Shown piece by piece: positions 6,279-14,700 of a stretch of DNA of 16,736 nucleotides. A program made the translations under genes and the position numbers. Positions within the stretch are counted from its first letter, which is position 1. Each line of letters begins with the position of its first letter. Source of the stretch: an uncultured Lachnospiraceae bacterium (GTDB taxonomy: Bacteria > Bacillota_A > Clostridia > Lachnospirales > Lachnospiraceae); assembly GCA_902783205.1 (NCBI GenBank), contig CACZQE010000054.1:1-16736 (forward strand). Direction: 5' to 3'. The notes below the pieces were generated by a model that saw nothing but the letters and a program-made list of their open reading frames with translations, was not told the origin of the DNA and searched no databases.

Positions 6279-6476
6279 ATGAGCAATAAGTCAAAAAAGA
6301 CGGGAATTAAAGACTGGTACCAGGGCCTTCGCGGGGAGTTCAACAAGATCAGCTGGCCTGATCGTGAAACCCTCACAAGGGAGACAGTCACCGTAACAGT
6401 CGTGTCGATTGTGATCGGCGTCATCATTGCGATGCTTGATATGGTTCTTCAATATGGAATTAGCTTTCTGGTCTAG
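6279..6476 (+). CDS. secE: Preprotein translocase subunit SecE
   Basis: 65 residues. An amphipathic cytoplasmic segment with the family signature (EFNKISWPDRETLTRET, residues about 20-36) is followed by one membrane span (about 38-62, VTVTVVSIVIGVIIAMLDMV). This is the short single-span SecE typical of Firmicutes. It clamps SecY in the SecYEG channel of the inner membrane. AAGGAG lies just before the ATG, and the gene sits in the conserved rpmG-secE-nusG order, 21 bp before nusG. Confidence 0.96.
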   Translation: MSNKSKKTGIKDWYQGLRGEFNKISWPDRETLTRETVTVTVVSIVIGVIIAMLDMVLQYGISFLV

Positions 6477-6497
6477 TATAAAGGACAAGGTGAATCT

Positions 6498-7025
6498 ATG
6501 TCAGATTTCAACTGGTATGTAGTCCATACCTATTCAGGATACGAGAATAAAGTTAAGGCTAATATTGAAAAGACAATTGAAAACAGGAAGATGCAGGATC
6601 AGATCAATGAGGTCAGGGTTCCGCTGCAGGATGTAGTGGAAGTAAAGAACGGCCAGCAGAAGACAGTATCCAAGAAGATGTTTCCGGGATACGTTCTGGT
6701 AAATATGGTCATGAATGATGACACATGGTTTGTGGTCCGGAACACGCGAGGCGTTACCGGATTTGTCGGTCCGGGGTCGGAACCGGTCCCGCTCACAGAC
6801 GCGGAGATCAGGAACCTGGGCATCGGGACAGATCAGGAAGAAGAAGTTATCAGCATCGACGTGGAGCCGGGCGATATGATTCGCGTGGTTTCCGGCGCAT
6901 GGGTAGGCCGGGAAAGCGTTGTCAAGGCAGTTAATTTCAATAAGAAGACCGTCACGATCGAAGTTGAAATGTTCGGAAGAGAAACTTCCGTTGAAATTGG
7001 ATTTTTGGATGTACAGAAAGTATAA
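6498..7025 (+). CDS. nusG: Transcription termination/antitermination factor NusG
   Basis: 175 residues. The N-terminal NGN domain is recognised by WYVVHTYSGYENKVK at the start and KKMFPGYVLVNM in its middle. The C-terminal KOW domain begins about residue 122 (EPGDMIRVVSGAWVGRESVV) and ends with VEMFGRETSVEIGFLDVQKV. NusG binds the RNA polymerase clamp, promotes processive elongation or pausing, and couples transcription to ribosomes or Rho. The length is normal with no inserted domain. It lies 65 bp upstream of rplK, and that gap carries a putative L1 operator. Confidence 0.97.
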   Translation: MSDFNWYVVHTYSGYENKVKANIEKTIENRKMQDQINEVRVPLQDVVEVKNGQQKTVSKKMFPGYVLVNMVMNDDTWFVVRNTRGVTGFVGPGSEPVPLTDAEIRNLGIGTDQEEEVISIDVEPGDMIRVVSGAWVGRESVVKAVNFNKKTVTIEVEMFGRETSVEIGFLDVQKV

Positions 7026-7044
7026 GGTCTGCGGCAGGCAGATC

Positions 7045-7074
7045 TGTGGGAGGGACACCCCCGTAATTACCACA
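7045..7074 (+). promoter_or_regulatory. Putative ribosomal protein L1 operator before rplK
   Basis: The nusG-rplK gap contains GTGGGAGGG (7046-7054), a C-run, then GTAATTACCAC (7063-7073). This gives a short hairpin closed by TGTGG and CCACA, with a one-sided internal loop. The same two elements, GUGGGAGG and (G)AAAUACCAC, form the base of the L1 stalk (helix 76 region) in 23S rRNA as I remember it from E. coli. A matching copy precedes rplA. It lies directly upstream of the rplK AGGAGG, so L1 binding would block initiation. Feedback by L1 on the L11 operon is established in E. coli. Confidence 0.65.
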
Positions 7075-7090
7075 ATAGGAGGTAGCTATC

Positions 7091-7516
7091 ATGGCAAAAA
7101 AAGTTACAGGTTATATTAAGTTACAGATTCCGGCAGGAAAGGCAACTCCTGCACCGCCTGTAGGACCTGCATTAGGTCAGCACGGTGTGAATATCGTTCA
7201 GTTTACCAAAGAGTTCAACGCGAGAACAGCAAATCAGGGCGACCTGATCATCCCGGTTGTAATCACGGTATACCAGGACAGAACATTCAGTTTTATTACT
7301 AAAACACCACCGGCAGCAGTATTATTGAAGAAAGCCTGCAACATCCAGTCAGGATCCGGCGAGCCCAACAGAGTAAAAGTGGCAACCGTATCCAAAGACA
7401 AAATCAGAGAAATCGCTGAAACAAAGATGCCTGATCTGAATGCGGCAAGCATTGAGGCGGCTATGAGCATGATCGCAGGAACAGCTCGAAGCATGGGCAT
7501 TGTTGTGGAAGATTAG
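7091..7516 (+). CDS. rplK: Ribosomal protein L11
   Basis: 141 residues, normal for the family. The N-terminal domain shows [26 protein letters not shown], including the conserved proline helix that binds thiostrepton-type antibiotics together with 23S rRNA. The C-terminal RNA-binding domain ends in [18 protein letters not shown]11 forms the GTPase-associated centre base with L10/L12, and in many bacteria it is needed for RelA-type stringent signalling. ATAGGAGG lies 8 nt before the ATG. It is followed 68 bp later by rplA in the conserved rplKA pair. Confidence 0.97.
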   Translation: MAKKVTGYIKLQIPAGKATPAPPVGPALGQHGVNIVQFTKEFNARTANQGDLIIPVVITVYQDRTFSFITKTPPAAVLLKKACNIQSGSGEPNRVKVATVSKDKIREIAETKMPDLNAASIEAAMSMIAGTARSMGIVVED

Positions 7517-7540
7517 TTTTGAAAGATAAGAGATGTTAAA

Positions 7541-7568
7541 GTGGGAGGGTTGCTCCCGATAATACCAC
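7541..7568 (+). promoter_or_regulatory. Putative ribosomal protein L1 operator before rplA
   Basis: A second copy of the element seen before rplK: GTGGGAGGG (7541-7549), CTCCCG, then ATAATACCAC (7559-7568). GGGAG pairs with CTCCC, and GTG pairs with CAC across a one-sided loop. The final CCAC is immediately followed by the rplA Shine-Dalgarno AGGAGG (7569-7574), so the hairpin and any bound L1 would directly mask it. The resemblance to the L1 site of 23S rRNA is the basis of the call. Confidence 0.68.
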
Positions 7569-7584
7569 AGGAGGTTTAATAGAT

Positions 7585-8274
7585 ATGAAAAGAGGAAAAA
7601 GATATCAGGAAGCTGCAAAGCTCAGAGATAAAACAAATTTATATGAAGCAGCGGAAGCCATTTCCATCGTTAAACAGGCAGCCAGTGCTAAATTCGATGA
7701 GACCATCGAAGTTCATCTGAAGATGGGTCTTGACGGACGTCACGCTGATCAGCAGATCCGTGGTGCCGTTGTATTACCTCACGGAACCGGAAAGAACGTC
7801 CGCGTTCTTGTATTCGCTAAAGGCGAGAAGGCAGAAGAAGCCGCAGCAGCAGGCGCTGATTACGTAGGCGCTGAGGAGTTCGTCCCCAAGATCCAGAAAG
7901 AGGGTTGGATGGACTTTGACAAGTGTGTTGCTACTCCCAACATGATGAGTGTTGTAGGACGTCTCGGCCGTATCCTCGGACCGAAGGGTCTTATGCCGAA
8001 CCCCAAGGCAGGAACAGTAACCATGGATGTTGCTACAGCAGTCAAAGAGCTGAAAGCAGGTAAGATCGAATACAGACTTGACAAGACCAACATCGTTCAC
8101 GTGCCGATCGGCAAAGCTTCCTTTACAGAGGAACAGCTGGCCGAAAACTTCCAGACATTAATAGACGCTATTGTGAAAGCAAGACCGGCGGCTGCAAAGG
8201 GACAGTACATCAGAAGTGCTGCAATCTCTTCCACCATGGGCCCCGGAATCAAGATCAATCCTACAAAGTTCTAG
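7585..8274 (+). CDS. rplA: Ribosomal protein L1
   Basis: 229 residues, the usual length. It starts [16 protein letters not shown] and contains the L1 signature around [16 protein letters not shown] (in domain II) and [21 protein letters not shown]1 builds the mobile L1 stalk of the 50S subunit at the E site, and in studied species represses its own mRNA. The AGGAGG is 10 nt before the ATG and abuts the predicted operator hairpin at 7541-7568. It is the last gene of the rpmG operon, as a strong terminator begins about 30 bp after the stop. Confidence 0.97.
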   Translation: MKRGKRYQEAAKLRDKTNLYEAAEAISIVKQAASAKFDETIEVHLKMGLDGRHADQQIRGAVVLPHGTGKNVRVLVFAKGEKAEEAAAAGADYVGAEEFVPKIQKEGWMDFDKCVATPNMMSVVGRLGRILGPKGLMPNPKAGTVTMDVATAVKELKAGKIEYRLDKTNIVHVPIGKASFTEEQLAENFQTLIDAIVKARPAAAKGQYIRSAAISSTMGPGIKINPTKF

Positions 8275-8303
8275 GACTGACCTGATCATATTAAGCGCAG
8301 AAG

Positions 8304-8339
8304 ATACCGTATCCTTTTTTAAGGATGCGGTATTTTTTT
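8304..8339 (+). terminator. Rho-independent terminator after rplA
   Basis: ATACCGTATCCTT (8304-8316) pairs with AAGGATGCGGTAT (8321-8333) with one G-U pair and a 4-nt loop, followed by a run of eight T to 8339. It ends the rpmG-rplA unit, so the two downstream genes need their own promoter. Confidence 0.93.
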
Positions 8340-8367
8340 GTCCGCGGACCGGGTTATGTGATATACT
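8338..8367 (+). promoter_or_regulatory. Predicted extended -10 promoter for the zinc-ribbon/TPM gene pair
   Basis: TGATATACT (8359-8367) is an extended -10 element (TG-n-TATACT). A weak -35 candidate TTGTCC is at 8338-8343, overlapping the end of the rplA terminator. It leads into an AGAGGAGG ribosome binding site before the ATG at 8401. Confidence 0.55.
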
Positions 8368-8400
8368 GTATATACATAAAAACTGAGAGGAGGGCGGCCG

Positions 8401-9504
8401 ATGGAACAATTAAAACAGTACAAATGTCCGGTATGCGGCGGCGAAGTCGCATTTGACAGCAGTATCCAGAAAATGAAGTGTCCCTACTGTGACACAGAGT
8501 TTGAAGTGGATTACTTTGAAAAGCCGGATGAATTCGGCGAGGGCTCTGAACAGGGAGAAACTGCAGCAGAAACGGAACAGGACGGTCCGGTAAGCCCCAC
8601 ATCCCAGTGGAGTCAAGAAGAAGCCGCTTCCATGAGGGTCTATGCATGCACGGCCTGCGGAGGCGAGATCGTGACGGATGAAACCACGGCTGCGACAGAT
8701 TGTCCCTTCTGCGGGAACCATGTGGTCATGAAAGAGCAGCTTTCCGGAGACCTGAAACCGGATTTCGTGATCCCCTTCAGGAAAAGTAAAAATGAAGCAA
8801 TCAACACCTACAGGAAATACATAAAGAAAAAAGATTTTGTACCCCGTATCTTTAAGGACAGCGGCCATATCGATACCATGAAGGCAGTTTACGTTCCCTT
8901 CTGGCTTTTTGACATGGAAGCGGATGCGGATATGATCCTCAGCGCAAGAACGACCCGGGTCTGGATTCAGGGAGACGAGGAGTTTACGGAAGTAAAGGAG
9001 TATGACGTGCGCAGACAGGGGCAGATGCATTTTGAACGGGTGCCTGCCGACGGCTCGACTTCCATGGATGATGCCCTGATGGAATCCCTTGAACCCTATC
9101 ATTATGAGGAAATGGTACCTTTCTCGGCGGGTTATCTGGCAGGTTATCTGGCCGACCGTTATGATGTCAGCGCAGAGGAGTGTATTGACCGGGTCAAAGC
9201 CAGGGTAAGGAAGAGCACCGAGCGGCAGATTATCTCTTCGGTACAGGGATACGACTTTGTAAAGCCTGTGGAAAGCAATATTGATGTTACTGCGACCGGG
9301 ATTTCCTACGCCCTGTGTCCGGTGTGGCTGCTGACTACCAGGTGGGGGAAGGAGAATTACCTCTTTGCCATGAACGGGCAGACCGGAGCTATGATCGGCG
9401 ATCTGCCTTTTGACAAAAAGTCCTTCTGGAAATATGTTCTGATCCGCGGTCTGATCACTGCAGTGGTCATTTATCTGATCATGTGGATCATTGTCCTGAT
9501 GTAA
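8401..9504 (+). CDS. Double zinc-ribbon protein with C-terminal membrane anchor
   Basis: 367 residues. Two zinc ribbons are visible: CPVC at 9-12 with CPYC at 27-30, and CTAC at 83-86 with CPFC at 101-104, separated by an acidic Glu/Gln-rich linker. A middle region follows (residues about 120-340) with WLFDMEADADMILSARTT and ALCPVWLLTTRW segments. The C-terminus is a hydrophobic span (about 345-367, YVLIRGLITAVVIYLIMWII), suggesting a tail-anchored protein with its ribbons in the cytoplasm. Such proteins are often named TFIIB-type zinc-ribbon protein by annotation pipelines, but no biochemical function is known to me. In Firmicutes I recall such genes next to TPM-domain or SPFH-domain genes, and here the next gene, 12 bp downstream, encodes a TPM protein. 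Confidence 0.85.
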   Translation: MEQLKQYKCPVCGGEVAFDSSIQKMKCPYCDTEFEVDYFEKPDEFGEGSEQGETAAETEQDGPVSPTSQWSQEEAASMRVYACTACGGEIVTDETTAATDCPFCGNHVVMKEQLSGDLKPDFVIPFRKSKNEAINTYRKYIKKKDFVPRIFKDSGHIDTMKAVYVPFWLFDMEADADMILSARTTRVWIQGDEEFTEVKEYDVRRQGQMHFERVPADGSTSMDDALMESLEPYHYEEMVPFSAGYLAGYLADRYDVSAEECIDRVKARVRKSTERQIISSVQGYDFVKPVESNIDVTATGISYALCPVWLLTTRWGKENYLFAMNGQTGAMIGDLPFDKKSFWKYVLIRGLITAVVIYLIMWIIVLM

Positions 9505-9516
9505 GGGGGTGACGAG

Positions 9517-10347
9517 ATGAAGAAAGTATGGTTATCCCTGCTCCTGGCTCTCTGTATGGTGATTGCAGCGGCAATTCCCTCTCTGCCTGCCCGTGCCGCT
9601 TCCGGTCTGCCCAGGCTGGTTGATGACGCGGATATTCTGACGGACGATGAGGAAAAGGAAATCCTTGCTCAGCTTGACCGGATCAGTGAAGAGCAGGAGT
9701 GCGATGTTCTGGTATACACGGCGGATTCTCTGGAAGGGAAAACAGCCACGGAATTTGCCGATGATTATTATGATTATAGAGGATACGGTATGGGACCGGC
9801 GAAGGACGGAATCCTGCTCATGATCTGCATGGAAGAGCGCGACTGGGCAATCTCCACCTGCGGATACGGGATTACGGCATTCACCGATGCGGGACAGGAA
9901 TACATGATGGACCGGATCCTTCCTTATTTAAGCAGCGGCAATTACGGCAGGGCATTTATGACCTATGCCGACATGTCGGAGGATCTTCTTAAGCAGGCAA
10001 GGGCGGGTGAACCCTATGATGTGAGGCCGGCTGAAAAGGAGAAAAGAGGAGTATCTCCCTTCTGGCTCCTCGGCGATGCAGGAATCGGCTTCGGAACCGC
10101 TTTAATGGGGGCCAACAGGAAGAAACGGAAACTGAAAACCGTCTACAGGAAGAAACAGGCATCCATCTATATGCAGCCAAACGGATTTGTTCCTGCTTTC
10201 ACCAACGACAGCCTGATCAATACCCGTATCACCCACACAAGGATCCAGAGGGACCGCGACAATGACAGTTTCGGCGGCGGAGGAGGAAGTACGGTACATA
10301 CCAGCTCCTCGGGAACGACCCACGGCGGTTCCAGCGGCAAGTTCTAG
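9517..10347 (+). CDS. TPM-domain protein with signal peptide and glycine/serine-rich tail
   Basis: 276 residues. A signal peptide covers about residues 1-28 (MKKVWLSLLLALCMVIAAAI, cleavage after ARA). The TPM (TPM_phosphatase, YgcG-like) domain occupies roughly 30-165, recognised by LVDDADILTDDEEKEILAQL, DDYYDYRGYGMGPAKDGILL and YGITAFTD. A second hydrophobic stretch (about 178-198) followed by RKKRKLK suggests one more membrane span with a cytoplasmic tail. The tail ends in GGGGGS and SGTTHGGSSGKF, a common ending in this group. TPM domains act extracytoplasmically, for example in photosystem II repair in plants; the bacterial role is unclear. It is preceded by a G-rich ribosome binding site 12 bp after the zinc-ribbon gene, so the two are co-transcribed and their products may interact at the membrane. 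Confidence 0.88.
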   Translation: MKKVWLSLLLALCMVIAAAIPSLPARAASGLPRLVDDADILTDDEEKEILAQLDRISEEQECDVLVYTADSLEGKTATEFADDYYDYRGYGMGPAKDGILLMICMEERDWAISTCGYGITAFTDAGQEYMMDRILPYLSSGNYGRAFMTYADMSEDLLKQARAGEPYDVRPAEKEKRGVSPFWLLGDAGIGFGTALMGANRKKRKLKTVYRKKQASIYMQPNGFVPAFTNDSLINTRITHTRIQRDRDNDSFGGGGGSTVHTSSSGTTHGGSSGKF

Positions 10348-10353
10348 GCCCGG

Positions 10354-10380
10354 CGGGGAAATATTTCCGATTTTCTTTTT
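10354..10380 (+). terminator. Weak terminator-like hairpin after the TPM gene
   Basis: An imperfect palindrome (CGGGGAAAT meeting ATTTCCG, with practically no loop) is followed by ATTTTCTTTTT. The stem geometry is poor, so it may be only a partial terminator separating the TPM gene from the L10 promoter. Confidence 0.35.
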
Positions 10381-10387
10381 CCGGCAC

Positions 10388-10417
10388 TTGACAAATGAAG
10401 AGAAATGATGATAATAT
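10388..10417 (+). promoter_or_regulatory. Predicted promoter of the L10 leader / rplJL unit
   Basis: A perfect TTGACA (10388-10393) is followed by TAATAT at 10412-10417 (18-nt spacer) or GATAAT at 10410-10415 (16-nt spacer). Transcription would begin a few bases before the conserved L10 leader. Confidence 0.75.
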
Positions 10418-10420
10418 AGC

Positions 10421-10540
10421 CGGGTACGAACGCCGAAGACAGCAGGTGCCTTATGGCATAATGTGATGAACGCCTGCCGAGGAAGTAAGATCAGTATTTG
10501 TGATACTATGCTCTCTGTCTTTGGACAGGGAGCTTTTTTC
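10421..10540 (+). ncRNA. Ribosomal protein L10 leader RNA (autoregulatory)
   Basis: The leader contains the family hallmarks GCCGAAGACAGCAGGTG (10432-10448) and CCTGCCGAGG (10473-10482), where GCAGG (10442-10446) pairs with CCTGC (10473-10477). These form the kink-turn-bearing domain bound by the L10(L12)4 complex. A second hairpin, AGTAT with ATACT (10493-10507), leads into the intrinsic terminator at 10510-10540. This layout matches the Firmicute L10 leader, in which L10 binding favours the terminator and lowers rplJL transcription. Confidence 0.9.
10510..10540 (+). terminator. Attenuator terminator of the L10 leader
   Basis: GCTCTCTGTC (10510-10519) pairs with GACAGGGAGC (10524-10533) with one G-U, a TTTG loop, and a run of six T (10534-10539). 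It lies 72 bp before the rplJ start codon. Confidence 0.88.
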
Positions 10541-10611
10541 TATACTTCGATGGAAACCGGCCCTCCCGGGGGACGGCGGCGGTACACACAAAGAATCAAG
10601 GAGGTGCACCA

Positions 10612-11127
10612 ATGGCTAAAGTCGAATTAAAACAGCCGATCGTTGATGAGATCAGAGCCGCATTAGACGGAGCGAAGTCAGTGGTTGTTGTGGACTACCG
10701 CGGTATCTCGGTTGCAGATGTTACCGAGCTTCGTAAGCAGTGCCGTGAAGCAGGTATTGTTTACAAGGTATACAAGAACACAATGGTCAGACGCGCTGTC
10801 GAGGGAACAGAGTTCGACGGGATCACAAAGGATCTCGAGGGAACAAATGCATTTGCAATCTCTAAAGAAGATGCGACAGCACCTGCAAGAATTATTGCAG
10901 GATTCATCAAGAAGGCAAAAGTCTGCCAGCTGAAGAGCGGAGTTGTCGAAGGCACATATTATGATGCAGCAGGCATCAGTGAAGTGGCTACGATCCCGTC
11001 CAGAGACGAACTTATCGCAAAGTTCATGGGAAGTATCCAGTCTCCGATCGCAAACTTTGCTCGCGTTATCAAGCAGATCGCGGAAAAAGACGGCGAGGCT
11101 GCTCCTGCAGAAGAAGCTGCAGAGTAA
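10612..11127 (+). CDS. rplJ: Ribosomal protein L10
   Basis: 171 residues. The N-terminal rRNA-binding part shows KQPIVDEIRAALDGAKSVVVVDYRG and YKVYKNTMVRRAVEGT. The C-terminal helix that carries L7/L12 dimers includes IQSPIANFARVIKQIAEK, and the chain ends in an acidic Ala/Glu tail. L10 anchors the flexible stalk that recruits translational GTPases. AAGGAGGTG lies 6 nt before the ATG. It is controlled by the leader at 10421-10540 and followed 95 bp later by rplL. Confidence 0.97.
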   Translation: MAKVELKQPIVDEIRAALDGAKSVVVVDYRGISVADVTELRKQCREAGIVYKVYKNTMVRRAVEGTEFDGITKDLEGTNAFAISKEDATAPARIIAGFIKKAKVCQLKSGVVEGTYYDAAGISEVATIPSRDELIAKFMGSIQSPIANFARVIKQIAEKDGEAAPAEEAAE

Positions 11128-11143
11128 GAAGGAATCATGTTTG

Positions 11144-11190
11144 CGCGGCAGAGGCTGCGTAAAGGTCCCCAGGCATGACTTTAGTGCCTG
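11144..11190 (+). other. Two hairpins in the rplJ-rplL spacer
   Basis: CGCGGC (11144-11149) pairs with GCTGCG (11154-11159) around AGAG, and CAGGCA (11170-11175) pairs with TGCCTG (11185-11190). Neither has a U tract, so these are not terminators. They could be processing or stability elements that help raise L7/L12 above L10, since several L12 copies are needed per ribosome. Confidence 0.4.
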
Positions 11191-11222
11191 AATGAAAAGA
11201 TGAATAATGGAGGAATAATAAG

Positions 11223-11585
11223 ATGACAACACAGGAAATTATTGAAGTTATCAAAGGATTATCCGTATTAGAGTTAAACGAGTTAGTAAAAGCTTGTGAA
11301 GAGGAATTCGGCGTTTCCGCAGCAGCAGGCGTTGTTGTTGCAGCAGGCCCGGCAGCTGAGGAAGTTGAAGAGAAGACTGAGTTTGACGTTGAGCTTACTG
11401 AGATCGGCGGCCAGAAGGTTAAGGTTATCAAAGAGGTTCGTGGTATCACAGGTTTAGGTCTTAAGGAAGCTAAGGCTCTCGTAGACGGCGCTCCGAAGCT
11501 TGTTAAGGAAGCTGTTTCCAAGGAAGAGGCTGAGGCTGTTAAGAAGCAGTTAGAAGAGGTTGGAGCTAAAGTTACAATCAAATAA
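11223..11585 (+). CDS. rplL: Ribosomal protein L7/L12
   Basis: 120 residues, typical. The N-terminal dimerisation and L10-binding helices ([20 protein letters not shown]) are followed by an Ala/Gly-rich hinge (about residues 33-52) and the C-terminal GTPase-contacting domain with [20 protein letters not shown]. Multiple copies sit on L10 and stimulate EF-Tu, EF-G, IF2 and RF3. Codon use is strongly biased toward GTT, GCT and GAA, as expected for a very highly expressed gene. TGGAGGAATAATAAG precedes the ATG. A strong terminator starts 38 bp after the stop. Confidence 0.97.
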   Translation: MTTQEIIEVIKGLSVLELNELVKACEEEFGVSAAAGVVVAAGPAAEEVEEKTEFDVELTEIGGQKVKVIKEVRGITGLGLKEAKALVDGAPKLVKEAVSKEEAEAVKKQLEEVGAKVTIK

Positions 11586-11623
11586 TCGAACTGCATCTGC
11601 TCAGAATCATGAGAAAAGAAGAG

Positions 11624-11655
11624 GACTGTCACTGAAAAAGTGGCAGTCTTTTTTT
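11624..11655 (+). terminator. Rho-independent terminator after rplL
   Basis: GACTGTCACT (11624-11633) pairs with AGTGGCAGTC (11639-11648) with one G-U and loop GAAAA, then seven T (11649-11655). The rpoB promoter begins 2 bp later. Confidence 0.93.
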
Positions 11656-11656
11656 C

Positions 11657-11685
11657 TTGACATGGCTTGACACGTGTGCTATTAT
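11657..11685 (+). promoter_or_regulatory. Predicted promoter of rpoBC
   Basis: A perfect TTGACA (11657-11662), a 17-nt spacer and TATTAT (11680-11685). A second TTGACA at 11667-11672 forms a 10-bp tandem repeat but is too close to the -10 to serve it. Transcription should start near 11692, about 80 nt before the rpoB ATG at 11771. Confidence 0.75.
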
Positions 11686-11770
11686 AGGAAATTGATTCAC
11701 AATGGGTTTGTATGCCTATTGGATAGGAACTGATAATTCAACCGCAAGATATCAAGGGGTGAATACATCT

Positions 11771-14700
11771 ATGGAAAAGAACAGAATTCGTCCGGAAAGG
11801 GTCACTGGCAGTAAAAACATCAGAATGAGCTATGCCAGAAAGAAAGATGTCCTCGACATGCCTAACCTGATTGAGGTACAGAGGAACTCGTACAACTGGT
11901 TTCTGAACGATGGTCTTGCTGAAGTGTTCCGGGATATTTCTCCGATCACGGATTACAATGGCCAGCTCAGCCTGGAGTTTGTAGACTACCAGCTCTGTCG
12001 GGACGATAAGAAATATACGATTGAAGAGTGCAAAGAAAGAGACGCTACCTACGCAGCACCTTTGAAGGTAAAGGTACGCCTCCATAACAAAGAAACAGAT
12101 GAATTAACCCAGCATGATATCTTTATGGGGGATCTCCCCCTGATGACGGAGACGGGTACATTTGTCATTAACGGCGCGGAGCGTGTCATTGTTTCACAGC
12201 TCGTCCGTTCTCCGGGAATCTACTATAAAATAGGTCATGATAAGATCGGAAAGAGACTGTTCTCCTGTACGGTCATCCCCAACAGGGGAGCATGGCTTGA
12301 GTACGAGACGGATTCTTCCGACATTTTCTATATCCATGTGGACCGTAAGAGGAAGGTGCCGGTAACAGTCCTTGTACGTACTCTGGGATACGGCACCAAC
12401 GCACAGATCCTTGACCTGTTCGGGGATGAGCCCAAGATCCTCAAGACGCTGGAAAAGGATACGGCGACTAATTATAAAGAAGGTTTAAGAAAGCTGTATG
12501 AAAAGATCCGCCCGGGCGACAAGTTCTCCGATGACGGTGCGGAAAGCCTGATCAACAGCATGTTCTTTGATGCCAGAAGATATGACCTGGCAAAAGTAGG
12601 CCGTTATAAGTTTAATAAAAAGCTGATGCTGCGCAACCGGATCGCGGGACATACTCTTGCCCGCGAGGTAGTGGACGAGACTACCGGAGAGATCCTCTTC
12701 GAGGCAGGAACCCGCCTTGACAAGGAAATGGCCGACAGGATCCAGAACGCAGCTGTCAGAGCCGTGTACATCGATACGGATGAGCGCGAGGTCAAAGTAC
12801 TGTCCAGCATGATGGTAGACTTCTCCAGCTTCTGTCCGGACATTGATCCTGAGGAAGTGGGCGTGACTGAACTCGTATATTATCCGCTCTTAGAGCAGAT
12901 TCTCGAGGAAAACACCGAGACAGAGGATATCAAAAATGCCGTCAGAGCCAATATCGATGAACTGATCCCCAAGCATATCACCAAGGAAGATATCATTGCT
13001 TCCATAAACTATAACATTCATCTGGAGTACGGAATCGGCAATGATGACGATATCGATCATCTGGGCAACCGCCGGATCCGTGCCGTGGGAGAACTCCTCC
13101 AGAACCAGTACAGGATCGGTCTGTCCAGAGTGGAGCGTTTCGTGCGCGAGCGTATGTCCACACTGGATCAGGAGACGGTATCTCCCCAGACACTGATCAA
13201 TATCAAGCCGGTTACGGCAGCAGTCAAGGAGTTCTTCGGAAGTTCCCAGCTGTCTCAGTTCATGGATCAGCATAATCCGCTGTCCGAGCTGACACACAAG
13301 AGAAGACTGTCCGCTCTCGGACCCGGCGGTCTGACAAGGGACCGTGCAGGTTTCGAGGTCCGTGACGTTCATTATTCCCATTACGGAAGAATGTGCCCCA
13401 TCGAGACTCCCGAGGGTCCCAACATCGGTCTGATCAACTCTCTGGCGACATATGCCCGGATCAATGAGTACGGATTTGTTGAGGCACCTTACAGGAAAGT
13501 CGACAAGAGTGACCCCGCCAATCCGGTTGTCACCGACGAAGTAGTTTACCTCATGGCAGATGAGGAAGACGAATATACAGTTGCGCAGGCGAATGAGCCT
13601 CTGGATGAAGAGGGACATTTTGTACATAATAATGTATCCGGAAGACACAAAGAGGATACATCCGAGTTCCCCAAGAGCAGGATCGACCTGATGGACGTTT
13701 CTCCTAAGATGGTATTTTCCGTGGCGACTTCCATGATCCCCTTCCTGGAGAACGATGACGCCAACCGTGCCCTTATGGGATCCAACATGCAGCGTCAGGC
13801 AGTACCCCTGCTGAAGACTGAAGTGCCGGTAGTCGGTACCGGTATGGAAGCAAAAGCAGCCCGCGATTCAGGTGTCTGCATTATCGCAAAGCACAGCGGT
13901 ACAGTGGAATACTCCACCAGCAAGGAAATCGTGATCCGCAGAGAGGATGGCGTACGTGATACATATCACGTGATCAAGTTCTCCAAGAGCAACCAGGGCA
14001 ACTGCATGAACCAGAGACCGATCGTCAGGAAAGGCGAGTATGTGGAAGCCGGCGATATCATTGCCGACGGCGCATCTACCTGCGGCGGCGAGATGGCACT
14101 GGGCAAGAATCCGCTGATCGGATTCATGACATGGGAAGGCTATAACTACGAGGATGCGGTTCTCTTAAGTGAAAAACTGGTGCAGAAAGATGTCTACACC
14201 TCCGTTCATATTGAAGAGTATGAGACAGAGGCCAGGGACACCAAGCTGGGACAGGAAGAAATCACAAGAGACCTGGCAGGCCTGAGCGAAGACGTGCTGA
14301 AAGATCTTGATGAGAACGGTATCATCCGCATCGGCGCTGAAGTTCATGCCGGTGACATTCTCGTGGGTAAGGTTACCCCCAAGGGCGAGACAGAACTGAC
14401 TGCAGAAGAGCGTCTGCTCCGTGCAATCTTCGGTGAGAAAGCCCGTGAAGTAAGAGACACATCCCTTCGTGTACCCCACGGTGCTTACGGTGTCGTAATG
14501 GATACGAAGGTGTTCACAAGAGAGAACGGAGACGAGCTTCCGGCTTCCGTCAACAAGTCCGTTCGAGTATATATCGCGCAGAAGCGTAAAATCTCTGTAG
14601 GCGACAAGATGGCAGGACGTCACGGAAACAAGGGTGTTGTATCCCGGATCCTTCCGGTAGAGGATATGCCCTTCCTCCCCAACGGACGCCCTCTGGATAT

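Noticed and set aside
13235..13330. Rifampicin-resistance substitution in RpoB
   Set aside because: Asp499, His509 and Ser514 match sensitive residues. The His at 501 (Asn518 in E. coli) looks like a lineage difference.
12890..13648. 252-codon open frame antisense to rpoB, and other long antisense frames such as 4567-5154 against nrdD
   Set aside because: These are shadows of strongly biased codon use in the real genes. They have no ribosome binding sites or recognisable protein features.
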